A DNA stretch of 64,000 nt. Source: Craterostigma plantagineum (Eukaryota; Streptophyta; Magnoliopsida; Lamiales; Linderniaceae). This document shows positions 44,925 to 57,432 of this stretch, one piece after another. Position numbers and translations under genes: made by a program. Numbering within the stretch: the stretch's first letter is position 1; each line of letters begins with the position of its first letter. The DNA lies in NCBI GenBank assembly GCA_027422505.1, contig JAPQWV010000124.1, positions 1,426,001-1,490,000 on the forward strand, in the 5' to 3' direction. Below the pieces are notes generated by a model. The model was not told the DNA's origin, made no database searches, and saw only the letters and a list, made by a program, of their open reading frames with translations.

Positions 44925-47449
44925 TTAGGAGTATTCATTCATCAACTTCATGGCTGTTTCGACTAGCTCCTGCATCGACACGTCGTGCCTACAGAGACCA
45001 ACCGTGCCCGAGAAGATGTTGAAGCTCTCTATTTCAGAGCTCGTCTCAATCACGTTTTCGAGCTGTTTTCCAAGCCCAAGACTTTCGAAGGTTCGTGCGT
45101 TCAACTCGTCGTTCTTAATCATCCAAATGATTAGCTCTACAGCGTATCGTCTTATACTCGGGGCTTTAATCGATGGCTTGCGATATTTATCCAGGATCAA
45201 GATAAGCCTATGAGCCAGGTTGAATTCTTCCAACCCTAATTTCCTAAACATGTACTTCGAATCCTCGGAAGTCATATACTTGAAACTTGACGCTGCTGCT
45301 CCAATCATCACTTCTTGCAATTTGCCCTCCTCCGTCATTACAGCTTCAAGAATCTGTTAAAGAGGTTACAAAAACAGCATTTTTAGGACTTGTGTGTTGT
45401 TGTATTACGATTAAAACGTATCTGTGACAATATACTTACAACAGGTCCTGCATTAATCAGCCCCTTCAACTCCTCGAAGCAATCGTCGCCACTGTAAATG
45501 CACAAATTTCGGACAATTCTTGCCGCGTTTAAACAGAGCAACGGAGCTTCAAGGGCTCTTCTCAGTTTTTCGATGACTCTAAGCTTCAGAATTGTGCGAC
45601 AAGCGTTCCTACTTTGAAGGGAAAGCATAGACAGCGCCTCGCCGGCAGCGGTCCTTACACGGCTCTGATGTTCTTTATCCATCTCCTCGTCGAAGAATAT
45701 GTTGAACAGTTCTCTAACTACTCCGCCCGTGTTTACAATCCTCTCAGTTCCACCTTCTTCTATCGCCAAGCTCTTGAGAATCTCCATGGAAAGAATTCGC
45801 AGCTGAGGTTGTTTTTCTCCGTGCCTCAATATATCTCTGATGTAACTTATTGTGAAGACCATGTCAGAGATATCTCTCCTCAGCTGCTCGCCCGAAGCGC
45901 CAGACGTGCTTGCAAGCATCTTAAGAACTTGTAAGGATCTCTTCACTGTCTCGATCTGAGATTCTGCGGGCGTAGGGTTCTTCAGTAGCCTCTCCTCGGC
46001 GTGCAAAAAGTCTATGATCTTCTGTAAGAGCCCGCAAGTGTGTCCAATCTTGCCACAGATGTCATGGTCGCGGGCCAACTTCTTCAAGATTTTTAGCCCG
46101 AGATGGTTGAGTGCCCAAGAACCGTCAAAGATGATTCTCTTGTCAGATATCTGATCTTGTGCAGAGGTGTGATCGCGGGCCACGTGTAATAAGCCCGATA
46201 TCGATTCGATAGAGGCGGGGATGCCAGCGATGCGAAGGGAGTTCTGCCTTTTGCTGGCCAGGCTAAGCAAAATCTCAGCAGCAGAGTATCTCACCTCTTC
46301 TTCTTCGGTATCTTTCCAATTCAGCATCTCCACGAGCCTCTTCATCACGGTTAAACTGATGCCAATCTTCTGCAAAGTGTCCTCAGAAAATCGAGGGCTT
46401 GTGCAGAACTTCCTCAGTATCCTCAAGCCTATCAGCTGCTCGTCGAGCGAATCAGAGCCCAAAAGCTCCATGGAAAACGACACCATGTCCATCTTCAGCC
46501 CGTCGAAAATGCTGCCATTGACGCACTTCGAATAGGCATCGTAGAAGAATCTCCTCACGGACGCCAGGCCCGGCCCGCGGCCCAATTCGCACTCTTGGCT
46601 CACTTGCTCTAACAGACTTCGAAAGCTCACCTTCCATTCCCAGTAAGCCTTTTCAAGGAGGAAAAGTAATGCCTCAGCCAAGGCCAGGGAATAGAACATG
46701 AGCAGAGCAGCTTTTCTGTTCCTTTTGTCTGTATCTCCCTTTTGCACCTCCCCGAAATCTCGGCGAATCAGCTTTATCGTCGAAAGAACCATGCAAGCCG
46801 TGGCTGAAGCCAGCTGAAGCCAATACAAGAACTTGCTAACGTTCTTCGAGACGAAAGCCCACCTTACGTATGGAAGAAGTGGGACCTCAGAGCTCGTCCA
46901 TGTCCTCGTTGGCAGCCTCGTCACATCGTCTCTGTTCGTCGCTGATGTCATCATCTCACGGGTATTTTTCGCCCTCTTAAAGATGGCCTTGAATTTTTTT
47001 ATTGCAGTATTCGAGCTCGATTTTATTGCACGAAAGCTGTTGATCCCAACTTCGGTGAGAGTCCACGTGGACTGATTGTGCTGCCATTCGAGCTCGTGGC
47101 TTCTGCTGAAGATCCTCGTGCCTTCGATGAGGAGTATGATCGTAACGAACCAAAAGTCTGAGGTTTCGAGGGTTATGGCGAACCCTCCGAGGAGGACGAC
47201 GGTGGCCCATATGAAGCCTAAGGTTCCTATTCCCGAGGCTGTTTTTTCGAGGACGGCGAGTCGAAGGGCGAAGAGCGTTAGCTTTTTCTCGGGGGCTCTT
47301 ATGGGCGGGTGAGTTATTACGGGCGTGGGGCTCGCGCTGCTGACGTGGACTGATTCGCTGTCGAGTTTTGTGTTTAGGTCTGAGATTTGGAGATGGATGC
47401 TGCTGCTGCTTTGTCGGCTCCGTGGAGATGATGTTGAGTTGTGATCCAT
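44925..47449 (-). CDS. ARM-repeat membrane protein of unknown function (812 aa)
   Basis: Two minus-strand exons, 47449-45440 and 45353-44925, joined in phase 0 (AGPV | ILEAVMTEEGKLQEV). After a Ser-rich start, predicted membrane segments lie near residues 70-85 (GTLGFIWATVVLLGGFA), 95-110 (FWFVTIILLIEGTRIF), 205-225 and 245-262 (LLMFYSLALAEALLFLLE). From residue 300 on it is an armadillo-like helical solenoid (SLDEQLIGLRILRKFCTS, VRYSAAEILLSLASKRQ, AGEALSMLSLQSRNACR, RYAVELIIWMIKNDELNA). The family is plant-specific and usually annotated only as ARM-repeat superfamily. No lesion over 2.4 kb of coding sequence. The role is unknown; the membrane anchor plus solenoid suggests scaffolding at a membrane. 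Confidence 0.85.
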
Positions 47450-48825
47450 TGTTGTTGTTTAAAGGGACTAAAAAAAAGAAGAAAAAATGTTGGGTTAGAA
47501 AGCTGGGAAGAAGGTGAAACTGAGTTTGTTGGAAGAAAATCTTTGAATTTTTATTGAAATGATTGGAAGGAGAGAGTTGAGTTTGAAGAAGAGGTTGGAA
47601 AGGAGGGTTTATTTTTTTATATGTACAAGGACTTTGATGGGATTGAGTGATAAGCAATTATTGTTTTAAATTCAAGAATAATAAGCTGGAAAAAAGACAG
47701 AGTGAAGCTTAGGGGGCACGTTGTGGAAATGAGGAAGAAATATTGTTGGTTTTTTGCGTATCTTTCCGCCATTTTTTTCCTTGAAAGTTTGTTTTTCCTT
47801 TGTCTTTATTTCTTCTCTTTATAAACCTCAGACGTTTTAGGTTGTTTGCAACAGAATCTACCGTCAGACAAAAGACATGCAATGCAACGGCAGTTATATA
47901 TATATATATATATACATATATATTGAATACAGATGACATTACGTAATAAATGCAAGTAAAAGATAGTAGTTCTGATCTTCTCACAGCACAGGCATATTTG
48001 AGACTTCCGTACATTCAAGATTAGGTGCGGACTATAAATTTAGAGTCCCATTTGTGCTAAAATATGTAGTACATGATAAAAGAAAAAAAGACGGGGGTAG
48101 ATAAAAAAGGTTGAAGGCTTTTGAAAGATCTATTTTTACGTTCTTGCAGTGCAAGAAAATGACGTACCATCCATTATTACATCCTAATTTATGATACAAA
48201 TTTATGCTAAGAAAAGGTTACGAATGTAGTGAAATGTTCTTTTTCTTTTCTTGAAAAGATGCTCAATACAAGCACTGTTCAGCTTCAGACGCGTTTTGTA
48301 CTGTTTTCAAGCCAAAGCAAAATGCTTATCTATCCAATCCTACAGATTGTGTTTTATTTAAAATAGGTTATGGATAACAGGTAAGAAGTTCAATGACACA
48401 AGCAAGAGCAAGACAATACAGCTTTATTACATCTCCAAATTGCAAGCCTTCGCCATCCATTCCTTTGTTAGACTTCAAAGTTACAATCTCATAAACTTGC
48501 ACTCAATAATTCACACACACACACACACACACATTCATATATCTGCCTCATAAATAGCTACACATTTACATATGTTGGATTTGTAATAGAATTTCAATAA
48601 ACTGAAGCAAAACAAAGATTCAACCATCTAGTTGAGTCAATAGTTAATCAAGCAACATCAATCAGTAAACACAACCATCCACATATAGTTCATGAAACCT
48701 CAATAGTATCAGAATGACCAAGAGAAATCACGCACACACAGGAAAGTGATTTTCTTATTACTCAAACTCTTATATTGCTAGAACTCACATGCTAGCCAAG
48801 ATACAATTTTTGTTACATGACATCG
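47450..48825. other. Intergenic region between the ARM-repeat and hydrolase genes
   Basis: Contains a (TA)n run near 47896-47916, an (AC)n run near 48514-48532 and AT-rich sequence. No gene recognised. Confidence 0.5.
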
Positions 48826-48829
48826 ACGT

Positions 48830-50120
48830 TCACTTGAGATGCTTCACGAACCAATCCAGCATGTCCTTGTGAGCCTCTTCAGCGGATTTCACTTCAGCTT
48901 CGTTTTCATCCTTATACCTCACTGACCATCCGTGCGAAACCCCAGGAAATATCTTCACAAATCCATCAACCTAGCACCAAAAAAACGAATATTTTCGATG
49001 ATGGATGGAAATTTATGATGAAATATCGATGGCTTGGTATTCATATATATGTTTGAAATTATTACGTCGGGCTTATCGTTTAAAGCAGCTTCGAATTGCT
49101 TCAGTAGCTCAGGAGGAGACATCTTGTCAATCTCAGCTCCAAGAACCGATATTGGAACCTTAACTCCTGAAAAATTCACAGTTCGTCTGATTAGTACCGT
49201 AATTCAGACAAGAGAACTTGAAAGCAATCGAAGTTTAGCACCAAAAACTGATAGATATTTGTACCTTTAATATCCTCTAAAGAGACAAAGGAAGGGTGGA
49301 GCAGCACCCCAGCTTGGATGCAACTATACTTCGCTAGTTCGACCACAACCTTGGCTATATATATCACAAAATGCAATTTAAATGTTATAAAAAGGATTCA
49401 AAAAACCTGTGAAGTGTGAACAAACTGTAATCAACCTCCCCAGCAAAAGCCCACAGCCCCGATTTTGACTACGCCTTTTGCTTTTAGGGCTTCGATTATC
49501 GGTTTTGCATCTTCGAAGGCCTTATCCTGTTTTGAAAATATGTTCGAATCTTACAACATTGTCCTTAAATTCTTGTACATGGGATGTACGAACTAAGACA
49601 AACTATCTCACAGGTCCATGATCTTTGATCCAATCAGATATAGGTTTCTCATCAGGCTTATACGGATCTCCGCGGAGAAAATCTGGAACCACAGAGTAAA
49701 ATCCATCCTTTGCTACTTTGTCTGCTAACTTCCTAAGAAGAAAGTTGCCACATTTTGTATTATTACACATTCAGAAAAAAAAAAAAGATTTAACCTTTTA
49801 ACCGATCAAAACTCTTATCATAAACATGGGGTAAGACCAAATCCTAGAGTATAAAATTACCTCAAGTTGGGTGCATCATAACCTGCGTAACAAAAACCAA
49901 TTAAAATAAAAAAATCCCCAAAAAAGTATGACGAACGATGCTAAATCGAAGGAATCAAGCGTGTACCAAAAACATCGGAGACGAAGATAACAGCAAATTT
50001 CGCATCATCGGTTCCAGAAACATAGGACTTGAGCCCACCAATCTCTTGCACTTTCCCAGCATTCCCACCAAGAGATGAACTCTGAGCTGGCGGATTTTCA
50101 CAGCACTGACTCCCCGACAT
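48830..50120 (-). CDS. Dienelactone hydrolase family protein, copy A
   Basis: Seven minus-strand exons: 50120-49967, 49882-49861, 49732-49612, 49526-49436, 49354-49265, 49166-49066 and 48970-48830, 239 aa, no lesion. The start MSGSQCCENPP matches plant DLH proteins. The alpha/beta hydrolase core has VSDVFG, PDFLRGDPY, the nucleophile elbow GFCWGG (Cys), the Asp region VLGAEIDKMSPP and the His in VSHGWSVRY. In bacteria DLH opens dienelactones; in plants the relatives act on small esters or lactones and the substrate is not known. It is cytosolic by lack of a signal. It forms a tandem pair with the gene at 51.6-53.5 kb; exon sizes match, several of them exactly. Confidence 0.9.
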
Positions 50121-50795
50121 ATTGCTTCTGATCTTGTGGCGTTTTTCTTCTTTTAGGGTGTGATTTCACTTCTTTCCGATAAGAAGCGGCAAACTAGTAG
50201 TAAAGATTCCACAGTCGTGGCATTTACGTGACCAAGCATTACATATATAGGAATTTAATGTGTTCACCTCGTCACATCGACTTAAGATGATATGTAACAT
50301 TAATTGACACGTTCTAGGTGCCATTGCTCGATCCATCGGACGCGAGTTGTCATGTTTACCTACGCAAATCACATGCCACATTTATATTTTTCTATTTTAT
50401 TTTGCAACTTTTGTCAATAGTTTTCAGATTCTACTACCGGAAAATCGTTTGTTGTGTGACACAAATTTGATTTTATCTATACTCAAGGCCACAATGAATA
50501 AAAACTGTCAAATTGATCTGTATGTTAAATTACAAATTTATCATTAACTGTTTAATTACAATTTTATCCTTAATATTTTAATTTAGTACAAATTTATCAT
50601 TAAATTAAAATTTTATTTATAATATGAAATGTTTAAAATATAAAATAAATTGACATATGTACACACATGTTCGATGTGCTAAACATATTAGTTTTAATAA
50701 CCTAGTCGGAATGTAGTCCCACCCTCAACCATTTTTCCAAGCTACTAAATAAAACTGAAAAAAAAAATCTAGGATAGAAGTATAGAAAGTATTTG
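50121..50795. other. Spacer between the two hydrolase genes
   Basis: AT-rich; no gene recognised. The promoter of copy A must lie here. Confidence 0.5.
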
Positions 50796-51105
50796 GACTA
50801 GTTCTGTCTACGGCCTGGCCCGCTGCGTGCCAAGTAGCGGGCCTAAAAAATGGAACCCGTCCGCCCGCATAGAATTTCTTTTTAATTTTTTTATTTTTAA
50901 TTTTACACTTTAATTTATTATATATGTTTTAGTTAATTAAGGTATTTATTAATAAATAATGAATAACCAACTTATAATTATATATTTATAATATATATGT
51001 AGTTAATATAATATATAATTGCCAACACTGCCCCGCCAAGCCCGCGGCCTCTCCTTGGCGGGCCTAAAAAAATTGCAACCCGGCCCGCGGGCCACTGTAC
51101 TAATT
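50796..51105. mobile_element. hAT-like MITE (tentative)
   Basis: The left part reads ctacggcctggcccgctg and gcgggcctaaaaaatgg; the right part reads ggcgggcctaaaaaaattgc and ggcccgcgggccactg. Possible 8-bp flanks are gactagtt (50796-50803) and tactaatt (51098-51105), with two mismatches. The AT-rich core lacks coding. Confidence 0.45.
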
Positions 51106-51593
51106 TGGACGATATTCTAATTCAAAAATAAAAAATAGATACAATTAAATAAAAGAGCGATTTCCTACCTTGGAAAGGAAAGGACCCACATATAATAATA
51201 TCAATATTCAGATCAATGAAGTTTATTTTTCAAAACGAATGATTCCGTTCCGAACATGGCAAGTTTTTTTAGTCGACACACTTTGACAGTTTACTCGAAG
51301 TGAATAATTTTCAATTAAATACGAAACTTATTCTACAGACTTGTTGGAAAAACAGCTCCCTTTCTACGCGACGGACAATGGTTAGGTTGGACTTTTTGGA
51401 CATGCAACTAACATATAATATAATATAAGATATAGAACTAGATGCTGAAATACATGCAGCAGAGCAATGTTGTTTCAGATCAGACAAGCTTACAGAAGAG
51501 CGAAAATCAGTATACAATACATACATGAGGAAGAAAAAATATAATATCATCCATCCATTTATTGACTTAAATGTCTGTGATTTTTCTTAAATT

Positions 51594-53501
51594 TCACTTG
51601 AGGTATTTCTGGAGCCAGTTTAACATGTCCGAGTGAGCTTCTCTAGCACTCCTAACTTCAAATTCGTCGTCATCTCTATATCGAACTGTCCATCCATGGA
51701 CAACGCCTGGGAATATCTTCACAAAGCTCTCAACCTTGAACAAGTGCGTGATAAGCTTACTTATTACAAACAATGATAATAACTATAGCAGCACTAGCAA
51801 GAAAAAATGTAAAGACATAAATGAATGAATCTCATCATGAAATTATTTACCTCTTCTCTTGCAGATAAAACGTCACCGAGCTTCTTCAAGTGCTCGGGCG
51901 GAGAAATTTCGTCGGTCTCCGCTCCCAATATTGCAATCGGGGCCTTCACATCTGCAACAAACCCAAAATACACTCTCGAAGCCGTTTTTTTTTTCTCTTA
52001 CAAGACCGATCGTCGATCGATAATCATCACCGGTAGATATACCAAAATAAAATTGGAAAAAAAAAAGAAATGTTCTTACCTTTTACTTCGTCTTCTAGGA
52101 TTGGGCCGGGATGCAATACCACTGCCGCCTGTATGTAATCCGTGCGTGCAAGTTTCGTTGCCACAATCCCTCAAGATAAAAAAGAACAAAAAATATCAAG
52201 ATGGATGAATAAGTGTTGGGTAGCAAACCCAAGTCCCATCCCACGTCGGATAATTAGATAAGTAGTGACCAATTTATAAGCTTGTGGACTATTCCCTCTA
52301 TTGTCAATTGGTTTTAGAGTGAAACCGCATGGGCTTATGAATTTGGTCTTGACTTTTTCCCAAAATTGTATCAGAGCTCTGGTTTGGTTCTAGCCCAAAT
52401 AATGACGTGTCCCCGCACTTGCAACGATTTGTGTTCGACAGAGCGTGTGGATCGCTCGGTTGAGAGCATGTCGATCCAATTTGGTGTGTTGTGTCGAATG
52501 CCTTCTTGACATTGATTGTGGTCAGGCGCCGTGTCCCGTTCGGCAGAAACGGCAATACAAGATGATTATCTTTCAAGGAAATGCCTGTTTGGTGGTTTTG
52601 TGTTTGAAGGGTTGGAGGATTGTTGGGTAGCAAACCCACGTCCCACATCGGACATTAGGTAAGTTGTCATCAAAGCTCGTGGGCTATTCCTTCTATTACC
52701 AATGGATTTTGGAAATCTCATGTACTTATGAATTTGGGCTTTTGAAATTGAGTTTGAGTGGGATTTTATTCCCAACAAGAGTAGAGATTGAGAAAGTTTG
52801 TTTAATGCTGTAGTAATAATAGTCTTCTAATATACCTCCCCAGCAAAATCCACAAGCTCCAATCTTGCTTATGCCTTTGTCCCCTTTCAAAGCATCGATG
52901 ACTGCCTTAGCATCTTCGCAGCCTCTTTCCTAATTAACACACGAAAAAGAACGATCTTAATTAGATTTTGTCTGAGATCTGAATAGAGAAAGACAATGGA
53001 AAAGCTAGCAAAAGCTCACACGGTCGTGATTTTTCAACCAATCAGAAAGGGGTTTCTTCTCGCCGGGCTTGTAAGGATCTCCGTGGAAAAAATCGGGGAC
53101 AACCGTGTAATATCCCGCCGAGGCTACTTTATCTGCTAAATTCCTACAAGATTTTGTGGATGGGATAATAAAAGTTTAAATGAGAATACTGTAAGAAAAA
53201 CTTTGGCTTTTGTGTTTAGTGTTAGAGGATCGATCACCTTAGCTTAGGAGCCTCGTATCCTATACATGTAACAGAACCATTTGATGATTAGATTTTGTCA
53301 TGAACCACTTGGGAAAATGGGAAAGAAGCTTCGTCGCAAGTAAATTGTACCATGAACATCGGATATTAAGACGACGGCGAGCTTGGAATCTTGGTTGGCT
53401 GAAGAAACATAGCAGCTGAGGCCACCGATTTCTTGGTCTTCACCTTTTCCTGAATTTGAGCTTAGGTTTGGTGGGTTTTCACAGCACTGATTTCCCGACA
53501 T
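51594..53501 (-). CDS. Dienelactone hydrolase family protein, copy B
   Basis: Seven minus-strand exons: 53501-53351, 53259-53238, 53143-53020, 52929-52836, 52169-52080, 51951-51851 and 51734-51594, 240 aa, intact. Start MSGNQCCENPPN; motifs LISDVHG, PDFFHGDPY, nucleophile GFCWGG, ILGAETDEISPP and VVHGWTVRYRDD, the same triad as copy A. Exons 2, 5, 6 and 7 have exactly the same lengths as in copy A (22, 90, 101, 141 nt), showing a tandem duplication. Intron 4 is 666 bp against 81 bp in copy A because a TRIM retrotransposon sits in it. Position-specific changes (AVVLHPG for AGVLLHPS) suggest some divergence of the substrate pocket. Confidence 0.9.
52214..52777 (+). mobile_element. TRIM (miniature LTR retrotransposon) in intron 4 of hydrolase copy B
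   Basis: Two LTRs of about 150 bp: 52214 to about 52365 and 52621-52777, both starting TGTTGGGTAGCAAACCCA; the second ends TTCCCAACA. Right after the first LTR is TGTATCAGAGCTCTGG, like the initiator-Met tRNA primer site (TGGTATCAGAGC). A purine-rich tract (gaagggttggagga) precedes the second LTR. The internal part of about 255 bp encodes nothing. A 5-bp target duplication is not evident. It lies in the same sense as the plus strand, antisense to the gene. Confidence 0.85.
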
Positions 53502-53642
53502 GTTTTTCCTTCTGTGTTTTTCCGTTTGGGTGTTTGGTGTTTTGCGTGTTTTTTCCCTTATGATTGTTGAGAAAAATGATTTAAGTTCCAAATCTAATCC
53601 ACTTCTTATCCATCCATCCTCTTGATTTTAGGACTTGCTTAC

Positions 53643-54419
53643 TTAGGGTGTCCACATTCATAGCACATCATAACACTGCCACCTCAGCATATTTTATACT
53701 TTTAAATATTTTATTCTATGACACTTCGACATTCATTTTTTTCCACAATCATGACACTACCATAACACGGACCCATAACTCTATATTTCATTCTATACTT
53801 TTACATTATTTAATTTCTATATAGTATCTTAATTAAACTATTATAAATATTTCATTAAATTTATATTTCTTACCAGCTCATATGCTTAATTAATAAAAGT
53901 ATTATAAATATTTAATTAAATTTATATTCCTTACCAGCTCATATGCTTAATTAATATTAAATAAAAAAAATAGGCAAGGAAAATAAATATCTAATTTTAA
54001 TGTATTAAACATGCTGTGATAGAATAAGGTAAATTTCAGAATATAGTTAATAAAACAAAACTAAAAAGAATTATTAATCGAACATCATTATTAACGTTTG
54101 TATGTATTTTTAACATAGTTTTCAATATTAATTGTTTTCAGAATATAGTTAATAAAACAAAACTAAAAAAGAATTATTAATCGAACATCATTATTAACGT
54201 TTGTATGTATTTTTAACATAGTTTTCAATATTAATTGCAGTTGGTCCCACATACATAAAGCACAAAATAAAAATAAAAAACAGAAAAAGTTTCATGGACC
54301 GGTGTCATACCCATGATACAGTTCATGGATATAACACCACCACAATGGTTGATGTGTCATATAAACTGACACATCAGCTCTATGACACAATGGTATAATA
54401 CCCATTGTGGACACCCTTA
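53643..54419. mobile_element. PIF/Harbinger-like MITE with TTA target duplication
   Basis: Element 53646-54416 begins GGGTGTCCACATTC and ends TTGTGGACACCC, flanked by TTA on both sides (53643-53645, 54417-54419). Three-base TWA duplications are typical of PIF/Harbinger. Inside are two local tandem duplications: about 103 bp at 54034-54136 and 54137-54238, and about 60 bp in 53840-53955 (ttaccagctcatatgcttaa twice). No transposase. Confidence 0.8.
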
Positions 54420-55069
54420 GTCGATTGGGTATAACCCAACTTCCACTAAAAATATAATATGTAGAATGTTCATTTATTGAAACACATTAATATAGTTGGG
54501 ATAGGGTGTAATATGTCGCACGGCCTTTTTTGTGGAGTTGGATTATACACAACTGGATAGGAGACAACATTGATTTTATTAAATGCGCTACGTAGTGGAA
54601 CGATAATACTTGTTCAAAAATTGAACGTAACAAAATAGCATTTCCTTGGTTCAAGAAATTACTTTTCCATGTTTTGTGAAAGAGTGCATAAATAGATAGA
54701 GTAAAAATGCTCATGGCTCAAATATCGGGATTAAAAATATTGTTGATCATTTATTTAAATTCATTCGTTTTGAATTGATTGCATGGGTTGGACTCGTTTT
54801 CTTTTACTTTTCAAATCCACGCGTTTTTATCTTTTGCTTTTTATCCTTTGTTGACAATGAAGATCAACCTTGATTATGTGGTCTTCTTCAACCGCATCGA
54901 CCACTCTTTCATGACCATGTTTTATTTTTTTATTGGAAACCTTTGTGAATTTTTTTCGCGGATTAGTAGCAATCCTTTTATGGCAAACCGCGGCCGTCTT
55001 TCGTCGTTTTTTGACCGTATAAGGTAATTCGCGTCTTTTTCTTTTTTGTCGATCAGAGCGCATAATTTT

Positions 55070-55245
55070 AACTCGAGCGCGTTAAATATGATGCTCGATT
55101 ATTTTGCACCAGTCGAAACAGCGGAGCAAGAAGAGCCACAGCTGAAGCAGAGACTCGAGTCATACTACGGACTGCCAATTTTCAAGACCAAACTGCCCTT
55201 GTCGAGGATAAGGAAGGTCGTGAAATGAAATCTGACCGAAATGCG
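55070..55245 (+). pseudogene. NF-YC-like fragment (first copy)
   Basis: The open frame ends FKTKLPLSRIRKVVK then stops, which is the start of the NF-YC histone fold (TKLPLSRIRKVMKSD in the second copy). Upstream sequences gcgcataatttt..cgagcgcg resemble those before the second copy (gcgcattttaga..cgagcgcg), so the two are a tandem duplication about 0.9 kb apart. The rest of the histone fold is missing. Confidence 0.65.
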
Positions 55246-55978
55246 CACTGATATGACGTCGAATTCGCGCTATTTAGATATTCCTCTAAAATAGCGCACG
55301 CCATCTACGCGGGAGAAAACTCAATATTCTCCAATGTTTACCACATGGACCATTTTAGTCATCAATGTTTCGCGTGGACCAATTTAGTCCCCGATGTTGT
55401 CGATTTTATATCAAATTTGTTCTATCGTTAGATGTACGAAAATATTGACGAAAAATTAACACGTGTCGACATGCAATTTGCCGGACTTAGAAATCACAAA
55501 TTAAAAGGAAAAAAAAAGCAAAAAATAAAATAAAATTTTCTTGTCGAGGGTTTCCTTGATTTTTTAGCGGAAGTTCAAACCTTTTTGTTTTCTGGGGTTG
55601 ATCGTGTTCTTGAAGGCCTTCGAAACAAATATAACTCGTCTAATGTATTTATTAATTGCTTGATCTTGATGGGCTCGCTTTCCGTGTGCATATATTTGAA
55701 ATGGTGAAAGAAAACTACACATTTAAACATATATATGCTTTCTGATGAGGGTAAAAAGTTTTTTTTGTTCTATTTTATTCTGATGATCTCATTTTTTATG
55801 GCTTTTTTTTTTGTCGCGGTATCAGTCATTTTATAGCGACCGCGGTCGTCTTATGTCGTTTTCGATCCTTATAGATATGCATGCCTCTTTTCATTCCGGC
55901 GCATTTTAGAGATCTCAAATCGAGCGCGCTAAACACCAACGCTTGACATTTGCGCTATTCGTTTGCCTTATTATTAAT

Positions 55979-56612
55979 AGGGAAAAACAATGGCGCATCA
56001 CGGAAACACCAACCAACATCTTCAGCAGAAGTCGAAGGCTTCTGGGCGCGCCAATGCCAAGAAGCCCTAACCGCCGCGGAATTAAAGACGAAACTACCCC
56101 TGTCGAGGATAAGGAAGGTCATGAAATCCGACGATCGAAAACGCCCGGCGAATCTCAGCAGAAGCGCCTGTCGTCGTCTCAAAGGCATGTGAGATATCCG
56201 AGAACTGACCCTAAGGGCGTGGGAAGAGATTGAGATGATTAGTACGCTTCGAAGGAGCAATATCGCATCTGCCATCCTCAAGAGCGACGTATTCGATTTC
56301 TTGATCGGCGTCGTGCCTCGAGAGGAGGGCGGCGTCGCGCCTTTCACGCCTCCACCGCCCCATCCTATTATTATGGGGCGGCCCACCGCCGCCGATGCAG
56401 ATGGCGGGCACTCCGATGTGGATGCTTGTGGGCCCTACAAACTGTTGGAGTGCATCGTTAGTGGGCCCACCAGCATGGCCACAACCACCACCTCCGCCAC
56501 CACGTTCTTGGTGGTCGCCCTCTTATTATGTAACGGGCCCACAAAAGTTGTTTATGGGCCCATCGATCTTGCCACCGCCGCCGCCGGTCCCACCCCTGAC
56601 GGTTGAAGGGTG
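55979..56612 (+). pseudogene. NF-YC (nuclear factor Y subunit C) pseudogene, second copy
   Basis: Read in three frames, the sequence gives VEGFWARQCQEALTAAEL, KTKLPLSRIRKVMKSDD, then ISAEAPVVVSKACEI, then ELTLRAWEEIEMISTLRRSN and DVFDFLIGVVPRE, followed by a Pro-rich tail. This is the whole NF-YC histone-fold domain, normally a CCAAT-box transcription factor subunit. At least three frame changes (before FWARQ, near 56150 and near 56195) break it, and another lies in the tail. It has no introns. CDS-like order but no open frame: a decayed copy. Confidence 0.82.
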
Positions 56613-57432
56613 TGTAGTCTTGATAGTATTACGTATGAATCATGGTAATTGATATGGTTTTTCGTTTTTGGTTGTAGCAATCAAATATTCCTTTTGTTGT
56701 TGTCTTCGGGTTATCTTCTCTTATCACCAATTGATTTGAGAGATGATTTCTCGATTTTTAAATATTAATCTTGAACGATTCGACGTATTTTTTGTTTAAT
56801 GTTTAGAGTTGTTCGGCTGTCCAAAAATGTTGGGTTTTTTAAGGCAAATGAGCGTTGGACCCAAATTTGGATAATTAACTTAGTAAATAAAAGCTGAGAT
56901 GATTTCATTACATCGAGAAGTCGTCGGTCGTCGAAACTCCAAATCATCTATTAGTTCGAGGTGTAACGAATATTAATACACTCAAAATTTATATTGGGTA
57001 AATGAGAGTTAACTTTTGAAGTTAGCCCATTAAACTAATAAATTGTATAGTGTTGTGGAAGTGTGGAGAATTTGTCTCACACTGGTTAAACCCGTGGAAA
57101 ATCTTCACCACATGTAGAAATCATTTAGATATATTCGAACGGGATTACCTAATGAATAACTTAAGTGGGCTTACGTGGATTTTGGCCAGAAGGATAGCAC
57201 AAGTGCGAGGAGGGTGCCTCCGAGCCCGTGCCCGAGGCCGAGCAGTGCCAAATGCGCAATGAGCTAAAATTTCAATAATATCCAACTTACTATGATGGAT
57301 TTTGGCTTTGCAAAAATGAAAGTATAATTAATATTATCTTTTATATTGTCACAGTTGAAATTACTTCACAATAAAGGTCATGTACGTGAAGTAGTAGTAA
57401 CGATTTTAGAAAATACATAAACGTTTCAATTA
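56613..57432. other. Spacer without recognised genes
   Basis: AT-rich sequence between the NF-YC pseudogene and the solo LTR. The plus-strand frame at 57050 shows no family signal. Confidence 0.5.

Noticed and set aside
46221..46535. Plus-strand frames in the ARM-repeat gene
   Set aside because: They are shadows of the 670-codon minus-strand exon, which has consistent ARM helices and membrane segments.
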